Shown: in pieces, positions 48,690 through 60,000 of the stretch
How the letters are laid out: each line of letters begins with the position of its first letter
How positions within the stretch are numbered: position 1 is the stretch's first letter
Assembly: GCA_021234155.1 (NCBI GenBank)
Contig: JAJEKV010000032.1
Coordinates: forward strand, 11,786,099-11,850,098
Reading direction: 5' to 3'
DNA from: Isoetes taiwanensis
Lineage: Eukaryota; Streptophyta; Lycopodiopsida; Isoetales; Isoetaceae
DNA: 64,000 nucleotides
Program-made: the position numbers and the translations under genes
The notes under the pieces: generated by a model
Seen by the model: only the letters and a program-made list of their open reading frames with translations
Database searches by the model: none
Told to the model about the DNA's origin: nothing

Positions 48690-48790
48690 GGGATTAGCCC
48701 CTGTCCTTTAAGGGTGGGCATGCCGCTTCGAGCTGCGCAATGCGTAGGGGGTTCGAATCCCCCGGTTTGTTTCTTCAATGTGATTGCAGG
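48690..48790 (+). repeat. tRNA-like sequence, possible second SINE fragment
   Basis: GGGGGTTCGAATCCCCC is a perfect T-arm / B-box. The upstream part (GGGCATGCCGCTTCGAGC) does not fold into a normal D-arm plus anticodon arm, so a tRNA gene is unlikely. No target duplication was found. Confidence 0.35.
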
Positions 48791-49360
48791 TGGCGAATCG
48801 AACTTGCTGTAAGTGTGGCGAATCTGCAGGTGAAGGCATGAGGCCGCTGCTTGCAACCGATTTTGCTCATGCCTATGCAGGTGCTTCTATGGCGGCCTGT
48901 AGGAGGATGGTGGCAGCAACCCTTTTGATGTAGCAGCACATGGAGGCAGAGGAGTGGCGACTGTAATTGAGGCAAGCCATAAACTAGATGCTTGCAGGGT
49001 CGAGTCTTCTGCTAGAAGCTTATCCTTTTAGCCAAATTTTGAAGTCAAGCAACCCTGGCCAAAGGTTGTCAAATCCCTAAATTATAGAGCCACCTAAGCA
49101 TTTGACCTCATCAAACGATGAGGTGTACGCTTAGGATGGCTGCCCTCATCCGAGGGTTGGCAATTGGCAACAAGCCTCAGCAGCAATCTCCAAATTCATG
49201 GTTCAATAAATGATGGAAACCAACAGTCTTGGGACTTTTCCCTTATCAGCATGCTAAATGCTTCAAGGCACCGGGTTCCCACGCAACCGTGCTGTTTTTA
49301 TATGTGCAGAAAATTTGTTCAGGACATGTACTACATTGAGGTAATGAATGTCCTTCTGTT
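48791..49360. other. Upstream region of the complete PPR gene
   Basis: No gene is recognised. It contains inverted words CATTTGACCTCATC and GATGAGGT near 49100. A promoter must lie here, but no TATA box is convincing. Confidence 0.4.
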
Positions 49361-51709
49361 ATGGCGAAGCATGCTTACGGGCTCCTGCAGGAATATTGCA
49401 AACGGCAAGATCTGGTTAGTAGTAGACGATTGCTTCCTCTGATCATTGACAATGGATTTGATTCAATCTCCCTCTTTGCTGATCATTTTATTCGTCTATT
49501 TTCATTTCATGGAAGTTTGGTTGAAGCTAATCAATCATTTAGTAAGGTAGCTATACCAAGTAGATATACATGGTCTGCAATTATTGCAGCCCATGCAAAA
49601 GTAGGTAAATGTGTGACTGCTCTTCAGCTTTATCTTCAAATGCTACTATTGGGCAGGGAAGGTGATAAGTATGCCTTCCTTGCTGCCCTTAGAGCTTGTA
49701 TTATAGCAGCAGGTTTGACAGAGGGACGACATATTCATGAGAAAATTGTTAGAAATGGGTTGGAAGTGGATGCTGTTCTTGGGAGTACCCTCATTCATAT
49801 GTATGTGAAATGTCAGAGCTTAGAAGAGGCTCATGATTTTCTTAACAAATTAATGACCCGCAATGTGGTGTCATGGAATGCAATGATTGGGGGGTATGTT
49901 CAGCATGATGAAGGTTTTCTTGCTTTGCAATGTTTTGAGAAGATGCAAGTAGAAGGAATAGAACCAGACAAGGTTACATTTTCAAGCCTTTTGAAAGGGT
50001 GTGCTATCATCAAAAACATAGAACAAGGCAGGCATTTTCATGAACAGATTCTTGAATTGGGATTCCAATCAGATCTTTATGTTGGAAGTTCCCTTGTCGA
50101 CATGTATTCAAAATGTGGAAATTTTGAAGAGGCATGTGAAGTTCTAGGAAAAATGGCAGAGAGGGATGTTGTATCATGGGGTGCATTGATTGCAGGTTAT
50201 CTGCAACATGGAAAGTTTTTACCTGCATTAGAATGCCTGGGTAAGATGCAAGAGGACGATGTCAAGCCAAATGATGTTACAATATCAAGCCTGCTGAAAG
50301 AATGTAGTACTACGAGGAACATAGGACAAGGTAGGTGCATCCATGAGCATATTATCAGATGTGAACTTCAGTCAGATATTGTTATTGGCAGTGCGCTTAT
50401 TGATATGTATGCAAAATGCGGTTTCTTGAAAGAAGGGCAAGAAGTCCTTGATAAATTGCCATGTCGTGATGTGGTGTCATGGGGGGCTATGATAGCAGGT
50501 TATGTGCAGCATGGTGAAGGTCATCTTGCCTTGGAGTCTTTTAGAAGGATGCAAATTGAAGGCATAATTTCAAACAAAATTACATTTTCGAGTGCTTTGA
50601 AAGCATGTTGTATAGTTGGAGCCATAGAACTAGGTAGCCACATACATCAGGAGGTAATTAATGCTGGCCTGGATTTGGATGTTATTGTGGGCAACACCCT
50701 TGTTGACATGTACGCCAAATGTGGGAGGTTGGCGACTGCACATGAACTAATTCACAAGCTGGGAAGCCAAGATGTGGCAGCTTGGGGCTCACTGCTTGCT
50801 GGTTATGCTCAAGGTGGAGACTTTGACCTTGCTGTACAATGCCTTCAGGAGATGCAACAAATGGGCATTAGACCAAATGGCATTATTTTCAGTAGTATTC
50901 TTTCTGCATGCTGTCATGCAGGTTTAGTTGATGAAGGTCGTAAATACTTCAGATCTATGAAGGAAGACCATGGGATATTGCCCGATGCTTACCACTCTAA
51001 CTGCATGGTTGGTCTTCTTAGCCGCAGAGGATGCCTAAATGAGGCAGAAAATATACTTCAAAGTGTGGAAACAGAGATGTCACTGGAAGATCAGATTGTT
51101 GGATGGGTTGCCTTGCTTACTGCGTGCAGGACATACAAAAACGTTGAATTAGGTAGACGATGCTTTGATCGGCTTGTCCAATTGAGTCCGAGACATGGTG
51201 CTGGACATGTGCTCATGTCACACATCTATTTGGATGCTGACATGTTTAATGACGCAGCAAAAATTGAGGAGCTCAGACAATGCGTGGGTGCATGGAAGAA
51301 ACCTGCTAAGGCATGGATTGAGATTAGCAATAAAGTGCATGAGTTTGTTGTTGGTGATAAAAGCCACCCACGAAGTGAGGAAATTTATGGGATATTGAAG
51401 AGCTTGAGTAGCCAGATGAAGGAGCAGGGATATACCCCCATGGTTGAATTAGTCCTGCAGAAAATTTCAGACCAGGAGAAAGAAGACATACTCATTGGAC
51501 ACTGTGAGAAACTTGCCATTGCCTTTGGCTTTCTTGCTATGCCTCCAGGAACTACCATTCATGCAACAAAAAATCTTAGGGTATGCATAGATTGTCACAA
51601 TGCAATTAAGGTCATCTCAAAGATGAAGAGACGGGAAATTGTAATAAGGGATGCTTACCGGATTCATCAGTTCCAGGATGGATTTTGCTCTTGTGGGGAC
51701 TATTATTAA
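49361..51709 (+). CDS. PLS-class PPR protein with DYW:KP-like domain, complete
   Basis: 782 residues, no intron. An in-frame TGA at 49337 and the first following ATG at 49361 set the start. The N-terminus is not clearly a transit peptide; organelle import is expected for the family, so an upstream exon is possible. PLS repeats fill about residues 65-600, with signatures such as VVSWNAMIGGYVQH and VDMYSKCG. The E region is followed by KKPAKAWIE (about 646-654) in place of the PG box. The DYW domain has HCEK (about 714), CIDCH (about 741-745) and ends CSCGDYY. Family role: binds one organelle transcript and edits a base. The KPAKA motif fits the published DYW:KP class tied to U-to-C editing in hornworts, lycophytes and ferns; the edited site is unknown. 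Confidence 0.95.
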   Translation: MAKHAYGLLQEYCKRQDLVSSRRLLPLIIDNGFDSISLFADHFIRLFSFHGSLVEANQSFSKVAIPSRYTWSAIIAAHAKVGKCVTALQLYLQMLLLGREGDKYAFLAALRACIIAAGLTEGRHIHEKIVRNGLEVDAVLGSTLIHMYVKCQSLEEAHDFLNKLMTRNVVSWNAMIGGYVQHDEGFLALQCFEKMQVEGIEPDKVTFSSLLKGCAIIKNIEQGRHFHEQILELGFQSDLYVGSSLVDMYSKCGNFEEACEVLGKMAERDVVSWGALIAGYLQHGKFLPALECLGKMQEDDVKPNDVTISSLLKECSTTRNIGQGRCIHEHIIRCELQSDIVIGSALIDMYAKCGFLKEGQEVLDKLPCRDVVSWGAMIAGYVQHGEGHLALESFRRMQIEGIISNKITFSSALKACCIVGAIELGSHIHQEVINAGLDLDVIVGNTLVDMYAKCGRLATAHELIHKLGSQDVAAWGSLLAGYAQGGDFDLAVQCLQEMQQMGIRPNGIIFSSILSACCHAGLVDEGRKYFRSMKEDHGILPDAYHSNCMVGLLSRRGCLNEAENILQSVETEMSLEDQIVGWVALLTACRTYKNVELGRRCFDRLVQLSPRHGAGHVLMSHIYLDADMFNDAAKIEELRQCVGAWKKPAKAWIEISNKVHEFVVGDKSHPRSEEIYGILKSLSSQMKEQGYTPMVELVLQKISDQEKEDILIGHCEKLAIAFGFLAMPPGTTIHATKNLRVCIDCHNAIKVISKMKRREIVIRDAYRIHQFQDGFCSCGDYY

Positions 51710-51711
51710 AA

Positions 51712-51960
51712 AGTAAAATGCTTTAGCCTTACGCTGCTCATCATGTCATAGAGACCGTGTAGAGTTTCCACGCTCTCACGTGTCAATGATCGCATAATAG
51801 AGGAAAACAATTGACCACGTACTGATACATGTATGTCCCCAATGGTCAGCTTAAAGACTGCATCATTGCTCAAGAATGTGGATAATGCCTCAAGTGTCAT
51901 TTTATGGATGACAGTCCACTCCTGCGCCCAGAGTCTTTGTGTCAAGATATTGTTGCTCCT
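51712..51960 (-). pseudogene. Unidentified terminal exon
   Basis: After the acceptor-like CCATTTTAG at about 51961, the minus strand reads ILTQRLWAQEWTVIHKMTLE and FLSNDAVFKLTIGDIHVSV, ending SSVRLKHFTF at 51712. It looks like a helical coding exon, tail to tail with the PPR gene. I cannot assign a family. No matching upstream exons were found in 51961-53639, so it may be a fragment. Confidence 0.4.
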
Positions 51961-53639
51961 AAAATGGCAGATAGAATTTCGTTCAGTGGACATTTAACTT
52001 TTGGATCTGGTTCTCCCTTTGCAATGCCTGCAAGCTAGAATCTTCTGCATATTTGAAAAAAGATAAGAAGCTTGGGGTTTCGGAGCACCTTTTTTGATGA
52101 AACCGACATGATAAAGTTTGAGCAGGTTTACTGAAGGTCACATTCACGATTCAGAGGCGAGCATATACATTACAACCAGGCACAACTGAATCTTTTTATA
52201 TCTGTTTTTGGGTGGTATTGATTTGGAATCTAGATTCAGCAAGTGGCTCCAAGGCCTCTTGAAGTCTGAATAGATTAGCAGTGTCAATGTCTGAATCTAC
52301 GTTATTGCATATTCAACCCGGATAAGAGTTAATACTCCCCCCTTTTGATAGCATCATCTTAATTATTTATGTCAAAGCTTCCAATAAAGTAGAGGCTTTT
52401 TAATGTGCCTTGTAATCTTTCTAACATATCTTGATATTTCGATCAGCTTGCCTTATGTTTTGTCACTGCTTTCCTGAAATGCAGGAGAGAAACGTCTGTA
52501 TAAGCATCTTCCATAGTAACTAAAGCATAATTTCATAAACTTTTCTTTATTACCAAATGAAGTTAAAGTAAGCATTATTTACTTACCCTGTTGACCTTTC
52601 AGGCGCTACATATTTGGTGGCTACTATATCATTTGTGGGCTAAGTTTTCCAGTTGATAATATAAACAAGAAGGAAGAGGTTCATCGATATAAAGAGCTGT
52701 TCTTATCAATAATCGATTGGAATCACTACCCTAATTTTTCAGCTGAAGATCTGGAATGCTTGCAGAAAAGTGTGTTCTCAGTGCAACAAACCATACATTT
52801 CCTGCTACAGATGGGGTGTTTGACAACATCCGGTTTTGCAGTACAAACCAGACTAAGAGTTGTCATTTCTAAAATCAACCAAAAACAGTTATCGTGCAAA
52901 AGATTGATGGGTATGCTCATAATTTCTTGCTAAGCAATCAGAAAATCTTGTTTACAAGTACCACCAAAATGATCAGTTTAATAAGTAGTGACGTATTTGA
53001 AATATGTTCTTACAAGGTATTTCTTTTTTTCTATTGGCATGTGCAAGTCGCTTTAACAGCTCTGATTTCACTAATCCCACTTATGATACATATACCTGCT
53101 CAACTGTTGTATAATGTTTATTATCCTAAACTATGGTAAAAGTTGCTTGGCAGATGGTCCTTATGGCATCGTTATAAATTTCTTGTTTCGCAAGACCCAG
53201 GGATCTGGTATGAGTTGTCCAGATATTACTACACTTTTAGAGCACCTAATATGCACAAATGGAGAAGCTGGGGAGGAAGATACTCCGAGCAGACCTCCCA
53301 CACACAGTGACACACTTCATGCACTCATGCAAAGCTCATCCATCCTAAGAATACCCCGATGATGGATCAGATCAATGCATTTAGAAGGAAAAAATACAAA
53401 ATTTATGTTTCCATTAATTGCGTCCCATTGAAAGCAAGTTGAAAGTACGCTTAAGTTGGTTTTTCACGGTTGTCTGAAAATGCCCTCCAAAAGCGCAAAT
53501 GTTCAGAAGAGTGTGGGAAAGGAGAGTAGAAACGCCCCAAATTAGCATTCCTTTGGCATAGAATGCAGAGAAGATCATATATATATGAAGAAAGATCCTA
53601 TGTATCAGGATGGATAATATATATCAGGAAAGAATGTAG
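51961..53639. other. Spacer without recognised gene
   Basis: AT-rich. Short frames such as 52726-52920 (minus, Cys-rich) and 53114-53362 (plus) show no family signature. No repeat of note. Confidence 0.45.
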
Positions 53640-54242
53640 TCAGAAAGCATACGCGATCGCGCCGCTTATGCCAGCAGCGGCAGCGCCAAGTATGGTCTGG
53701 CCAGCAGTGGCAACTCCGGCGGCACCTATGCTCTGGAGCGTAGCACAGAGACTTCCGGCCGCTACTGTTCCGCCATAGCTGCTCATAAGCGCGGCAGCTG
53801 AAGATCCTGCAACGATCCCCCCTTTCCCAAATCCTATTGCGGTAACCGCAGCTGGAATTACAAGAGGCGCTACCACATATGCAGATGAGCCTGCTATCAC
53901 CACAGCTCCTACCTTCTTCACTCTGCTCGAGCTCAAGAAACTTGTGAAGCCTTTTGACGGAGCTCTTGCATCCGAAATTTCATCTTTGTCCTCTCTTTCC
54001 TTTGCCTTTTCCTGTGTGCATATAAGAAATAAGAGAGCAAAACAAAAGAGTAAAAGCAATGGATGCGCACTCACCAGATCCATTGCAGAAGCAAAATCAT
54101 CATGCCGAAAAGCCTTTTCGCATTCTGCAGGAAGAGTTGCATCTACATATGATCTTCCAAAAATACGGTTCATGACCTGGAAAACCTCCTTTCCCTGGAA
54201 ATACTTCGCATGATCTTTCAAGAACATGGTTGTGGCTTCCAT
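53640..54242 (-). CDS. IFI27/ISG12 (Ifi-6-16) family membrane protein
   Basis: ATG at 54242 is the first after an in-frame TAG. Exon 1 is 54242-54075 (56 codons: MEATTMFLKDHAKYFQGKEV..., ending DFASAMDL). The intron is 54074-54012 (GTGAGT...CACACAG, 63 bp). Exon 2 is 54011-53640. The spliced protein is 179 residues. The C-terminal part has the Ifi-6-16 pattern: Gly/Ala-rich hydrophobic helices with AIGFGKGGIVAGSSAAALMS, AAGSLCATLQSIGAAGVA and a final AAAGISGAIAYAF. Family members are small membrane proteins, in animals linked to mitochondria and cell death; the plant role is unknown. Odd: the intron length is a multiple of three with no stop, so retention adds 21 hydrophobic residues (VSAHPLLLLFCFALLF...). 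Confidence 0.78.
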   Translation of the reverse strand: MEATTMFLKDHAKYFQGKEVFQVMNRIFGRSYVDATLPAECEKAFRHDDFASAMDLVSAHPLLLLFCFALLFLICTQEKAKEREDKDEISDARAPSKGFTSFLSSSRVKKVGAVVIAGSSAYVVAPLVIPAAVTAIGFGKGGIVAGSSAAALMSSYGGTVAAGSLCATLQSIGAAGVATAGQTILGAAAAGISGAIAYAF

Positions 54243-54913
54243 CGGCCTCCTGGGAAATACTTCTCCAGGATGCTTAGGGTTAAGGCCCGGTTTCTATAAG
54301 GCCAAAGGCCTGGTTTCCATAAGGGCAAAAAAAAAAAAAAAAAAAAAAAAAAAACACGGCCTGGACTCGCCGAAGCAAAAAAAAAACAAAAGAACATAGA
54401 CTGGGAAAAGATTGTACCAACCACTTGCAGAGGCTGTACCAAATGCAGCAAGTCTTTAACAGATTCAAGCATTAAACCCTAAGATGGCAATCATGGACCA
54501 AGATACTCATAACAATACGAGAGCTGTATGAAGCAAAGCCTATAGTAATTTTGCCGTCTTGTGTCCATAATTGATTTACGCAAATTGAATGCATACAGAG
54601 CAGATGGACGAGAAACGACAAAAAAAAAAACAACGAAGAAAAGGAAATGGTCCCAGCCATGTGCTATGATGGGACGGCATAGCACAAAAGAAAAAACATG
54701 AATTTAGATTGTTCCTGCCATGGAATTTAAAAGTGCCAGAATCATAATCAATGCTTATAAAGGATGCACTATTTGGTGTGAATCTGGACCTATTATTCCA
54801 TGTTTGTTGAGTAGCATTTCCATTATAGTCGGCAAGTGACTCTCTTGCCATGGGAGGATGGCGTCGGAGCGCCTAGGTAAGTTCGAATAGGTAACAGCAG
54901 TGAACAGTGGATC

Positions 54914-56955
54914 ATGGCACGGATGGGACAGATTGTAGGAAATGGTCCGACAGGGGGACCTTTGCTCTGCCCAACAGGGGTGGGCTCGGAGATAGTGGCC
55001 ACAGGGGCCCATGGCAGGACTGAATCGACAGGGGGACAGAATGGTACGGATTATGCAGAGGAATGGAATGGTTTTTTTAAAGGACTGACAGAGAAAATGA
55101 AACTGGAAATGATTGAACTGATAAGGACAATATCTAAAGGAAAGGATGGTCCAGTTGATCCTAAAGAACAGACCTTCTTCACGGTAGGCGATTGGATCAT
55201 ACCGAAAGCGATGGGGCATAGAATCCAAACTCGACTGCAGGGCGGGATACCACAGGCTCAGATGCAGGCAGAACTGGTGCAGCCAATTCTTGATCGAATC
55301 AATGAGGAACAAAAGGCTCTGCTCAGAAAGGGGGAGAGAAGGGTACACCCGGAATTCAAAGGTATGCCTAAGCTAGCTCATTCATACATTCCAAATAGAT
55401 TAAAAGATCTAGAGAGCAAGGCTGTGATTGGTTGTCTCAGGCATGAAGGAGTCAACCTAACCTTCCTCAGAAATGAGCTTCTTAAAATAGACAAGCAGAT
55501 TGACATTGTGGGCATGTACTGGTTGGAATTTCCATTTTTTATTACTGAATGTGGGACCACCAAATCAGTACAAACACTTTTAAAATAGGGGACCATACAA
55601 AAAGCCAATACTCAGCTATTTTTCCAAAAGTGGAACCCAAAATTCGACCCCCATAATATGGATGAGCTTTTCCACCCAGCTTACTGCTCTGTCCAAAACC
55701 TCAGCCCTATATACTGGCACGAGGAGCTTTTCAAAACCCTTTTTCAGAATGTGGGTCAGTACATTGGATGTGAGACTGTAGCAGAAAGGGCCCCTAGAGT
55801 CTGGACCCAATTGGACATACTCAAACCAATCCCAAACTCCATTGAATACAAGGATTATTTTGGGGAAACAAAAACTTTGAACCTGAAATGGTATGGACTC
55901 CCCCTCCCATGCAATGTGTGTGGATTGAGGTTACATGGAGGAGGTGTTTGTAAGGGGAAATGGATGGGAAACCAGCTGGCTAACTCTGGAAAAGTGCAAA
56001 ACTCTACCTTCCCAGAGACTGGATACTCGGACCCCAAAGCTATCCAGAATCCAATGACCAAAGATAATTGAACACTGGTTAAGGATCCCAGGAAGAAGAA
56101 TATGAATGGGAGTGCCAGGAGGAAGGCCAAAAAGCAAAAACAGAGGGCCATTCAACAGGAAATTGAACAAGTCACAGTTTCCAAAAAGAAGGTCAGACAA
56201 GAATGGAAAAGGAAATGTCAAGATATGAAATTGGTCAACCAGTTTAAGGTTCTTGTAAGCCCACAAGGCCAGGAAGTGGACATCCAGCCCATGGTTCCTA
56301 CAAGTCCGAGTGGCCAAGGCAAAACCCAGAACCAAATACTTATAACTCCAGAAGGCCAGGGAATTGATCCTGGGCACATCAGTAGACCTATAAGACCAGC
56401 TGGCCAAGAATTGGGTCAACCCCAGATCAGATCAAGAGACCTCCAAGTCCTTCTGGCCAAGGATTGGGAAGGGATAATCTAAAGGGTAAGACCAAAGAAA
56501 ATACAGATATCATTATCACACCAGCCCATGTGCAGAGAAGAAACACAATAACTATTGAAGAACCCGAGCTACCACCAATCAATGAATATCCTGAGTCCTC
56601 TGACTCGGATATATCTGCTGGAGGCACTCTGTACTTAAAGGGAGAAGCTTCAAGAGGGAATACCTCCCCCATGACACCTGCCCAGTTGAACTTCAATGAA
56701 GCACCAGACATGCATGATGTCCTGATGCAATTAATGGAGGCTGAGGAAAAAGAAGGGGATCTAGCAAACCAAGAGTACAAATTTTTTACTAAATCCCCAA
56801 TGGACTGTACAGAGGACAGTGACACAGGAGGTACTGAAGAAATTAAGTTCACAGATGATGACAGCCTTGAGTCCCTGCAGGATACTCAGACATCCTGTGT
56901 CCCATCTACAATTGGGCAGGACACAGAGGAGTTTTTGTACTCCTCTTACAACTAA
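54914..56955 (+). pseudogene. LINE ORF1 (nucleic-acid-binding, zinc knuckle), broken
   Basis: One frame runs from 54914 with in-frame stops TAG at 55586 and TGA at 56069, then a frame change at about 56450 into 56464-56955. The N-terminal third is Gly-rich then helical. The middle (55658-56071) resembles the DUF4283-type domain of plant LINEs and ends in a zinc knuckle CNVCGLRLHGGGVC (CX2CX4HX4C). A basic stretch follows (ARRKAKKQKQRA), then a polar acidic tail. The normal role is packaging LINE RNA. Two stops plus a frame change mean this copy needs ORF1 from elsewhere. Confidence 0.75.
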
Positions 56956-57039
56956 GAAGAGGATCAAAAAAGTTTCTTTCCCTTTGGACAGTCCTGCCCT
57001 GAATTTGAGGGTGAAGGAAAGGATAAAATATCCTGCCTA

Positions 57040-60000
57040 ATGAAAATAGTTTCTTGGAATATGAGAGGCATAAAAGGACCTCTCAAGAGGAAAAGGGCAA
57101 TCATTGCCCTTAGGGAATTAAAAGCCAATATTATTCTCCTCCAAGAACACAGGCTACCCAACTTTGAATCAGAAAGACTAGGTAGTTGGGTGGATCCAAA
57201 TAGTGATTCAATATGGACTGCAGCTGATGGGACCCGAGGGGGTACTTGCACTATTTGGAGAGGTTTCAAAAGCCTACACAAATACTCTCACAGTTCAGGC
57301 AGGTGGACGGTGGTAGTTCTTGAAATAGAAGGAAAACCAACTGCTATACTTAATGTATATGCTTCTACAGAGCCTGCAGAAAGAGCAGTTCAATGGACTC
57401 AAATGAACGAGTGGATCTCTAGAAATGGGCATATCACAAACCTTTTGCTGGCAGGAGATTTCAATAATACTCCCAGTTGGAATCAAAAGTTGGGCAGAAG
57501 AATCAATATGAATAAGAAAGAGAAAATTGCTTGGGACCAACTGATGGTACATTTCTGCCATATTCCACCCTCCTCCTCTAATGTGTACTCTTGGAGTAAC
57601 AAAAGAAAGGATGAGGATAGAACATACTGTTTGCTTGATAGGTATTATATCTGTAACAAAACCCTGCCCTCATGGGACAATATGATTGCCTCCAGTGACA
57701 TTAGTTCCTCAATATCTGACCACTTCCCACAGATATTAGAGAACTCAGCCAATTCAACCAAAGGGGGTTCCAATGTTCCTTTTAAGATGAACACTGAACT
57801 GTTAAAGATGAAATCCTTCTGTAATGCCTTCCAGGAATTCTATAAAAGTCTCCCTAAGGTTAAAAGCACTGGCTCTATTAATTATTTCCTTGGAAAGATG
57901 AAACAGGCAAAAGGCTGGATCAAATCTTGGGGTAGAGAATGGTTCAGGAAAAGGAAAGAACAGAAACATGTGGTTTATAAACAAATGAAGGAGATTAGGA
58001 CAGCACTCTTTACTGATAAAGACAATCAGGAACTCCAAAAACAGGAATTTGAACTGGAGAGTAAAGTTAAACATATTGAAGAAGAGGAGGCCAAATCTCT
58101 GGCAATCAAGAGCAAATGTAAACTTATAAATTACATGGACAAAGGCAGTTCAGCATACTTCTTCAGGGCAGCCAAGAACAGGGTCTGTAATAATGGTATT
58201 ACAAAAGTTAAAACCTCACAGGGTATGACAGTTGATAAGCAAAAGGACATTGAAGAATATTTCTATAAGGAATATTCAAATATTTTTGACAGTCAGCCAG
58301 TTCAAGAGGATAATCTTCAGAAGTTCTTTGAAGATATTCCCCCAGCTACCCAACAGATCAAGGATGATGACTTGCTTGTAGCACCAACTGAAAGAGAAAT
58401 TTGGGACACTCTCAAATCCATGGCTATAGGGAAGAGCCCGGGTCCAGATGGGCTCCCCCCAGAGTTTTATACTGAATTTTGGGAGATCATGAAGGAGGAT
58501 ATTACCTTTTTTATCCAAGGGGCTTGGAAGGTCAATAAATTGCCCCCTGCCATCAATGCAGGGCACATTGCCTTAATTCCCAAAGTGGAAAATCCAGAAG
58601 TCTTAGGGGATTGGAGACCAATATCACTAACGAATACCTCCTATAAGATCTTGGCAAAAATTTTGGCAAACAGACTATGTCCTCATTTGCAAACAGTAAT
58701 AGATCCTTGCCAATCTGCCTTCCTCCCAACCAGGAGTATTCTGGACAATTACCTTGGAGCCTCTGAAGGATTGCATTGGAACAAGCTCTCAAATCAAGGC
58801 TGCATGTTGCTTAAACTTGATTTCAAACGTGCCTATGATACAATCAGCTGGCAATTCCTCCAGAAGGCCATGGCTCATATAGGCTTTTCTGAAAGCATCT
58901 ATAGGAAGGTCTGGAGTTTCAATGAGACAGCTGCCTCAGCATTACTTATAAATGGAACCCCTACCAAACTTTTTCAATGCAAGAGGGGGGTAAGACAAGG
59001 CTGCCCCCTGGCACCTTATCTTTTCCTAATTGTTGCAGAGATTGTTACAAGGCTTGCACATCATCTGCATGCTCAAAAAATGATTAATTGTCTCAATTTC
59101 CCTAAGGATCAGGGCAGCTTTGTCATCATGCAATATGCTGATGATACCTTTGTCTTTCTTAAAGATGATGACCATAGTCTCAGACATTTCCTGGATGCTA
59201 TGGACAGGTTTGGGCAGGTCTCTGGGGTGTGGTTGAATAAAGATAAATGTGCAATTCTCTTGGATGCACAGACAAATAGGATGCTGGATATTCAGGTTCT
59301 CAAGAAGGATGCTGCCACCAAAATCTTGGGTATACCCATAGCTCTCAATAGCACAATCCATGGCCTATGGGAACCTATTGTCACAAGAATCAAAAGGAAA
59401 CTTTTGCAATTCCCTGCCTCATTATCTCTGGCTGGTAGGGTTGAGATAGCTAACTCTGTAATTGCCAGCACACATGTTTACTTCTCCTCAGCTATAGTGG
59501 CAGATAAATGTTCCTATAAGCAAATAGAAACAGCAATCAGGAAGTTCATTTGGCAAGGAAAGCACAAAGTGGCTTGGGCTGATCTCATCAAACCAAGGAA
59601 ACTAGGAGGGCTTGGTTGTAAGGACTTATTTCTGCAAGCTCAAGCTTTGGCTGCAAAAATAATCTATAGAGCTATTCATGCAAACTCCCCCTCCCCTGCT
59701 TTGAAATTGGTTAAATACTGGGTGGAGGAATCCCATCCTGTTGGTAGTAAAACTCTGAAACATTGCCTCCCTGATTCTGCCTTTTTTCAACTAGTCCCAT
59801 GTTCAAATACTTCCCCTACCATTAGGAGAATGTTGCAAGCTTGGAATCAGGCATCTCTTTGCTACAGGCCACCAGTGGTTGATGCTCGATGCAAAGATAT
59901 TAAAATGTTTTGGCACCCTGATCTGGCTCCCCAAACAGTTGGCTGCCTGGCCCTACAACACCCACAGAAGTACATGCAGTGGTTCATGGCTGGTTATAAA

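Noticed and set aside
48690-48790. Nuclear tRNA gene
   Set aside because: Only the T-arm is convincing; D-arm, anticodon arm and acceptor pairing do not form.
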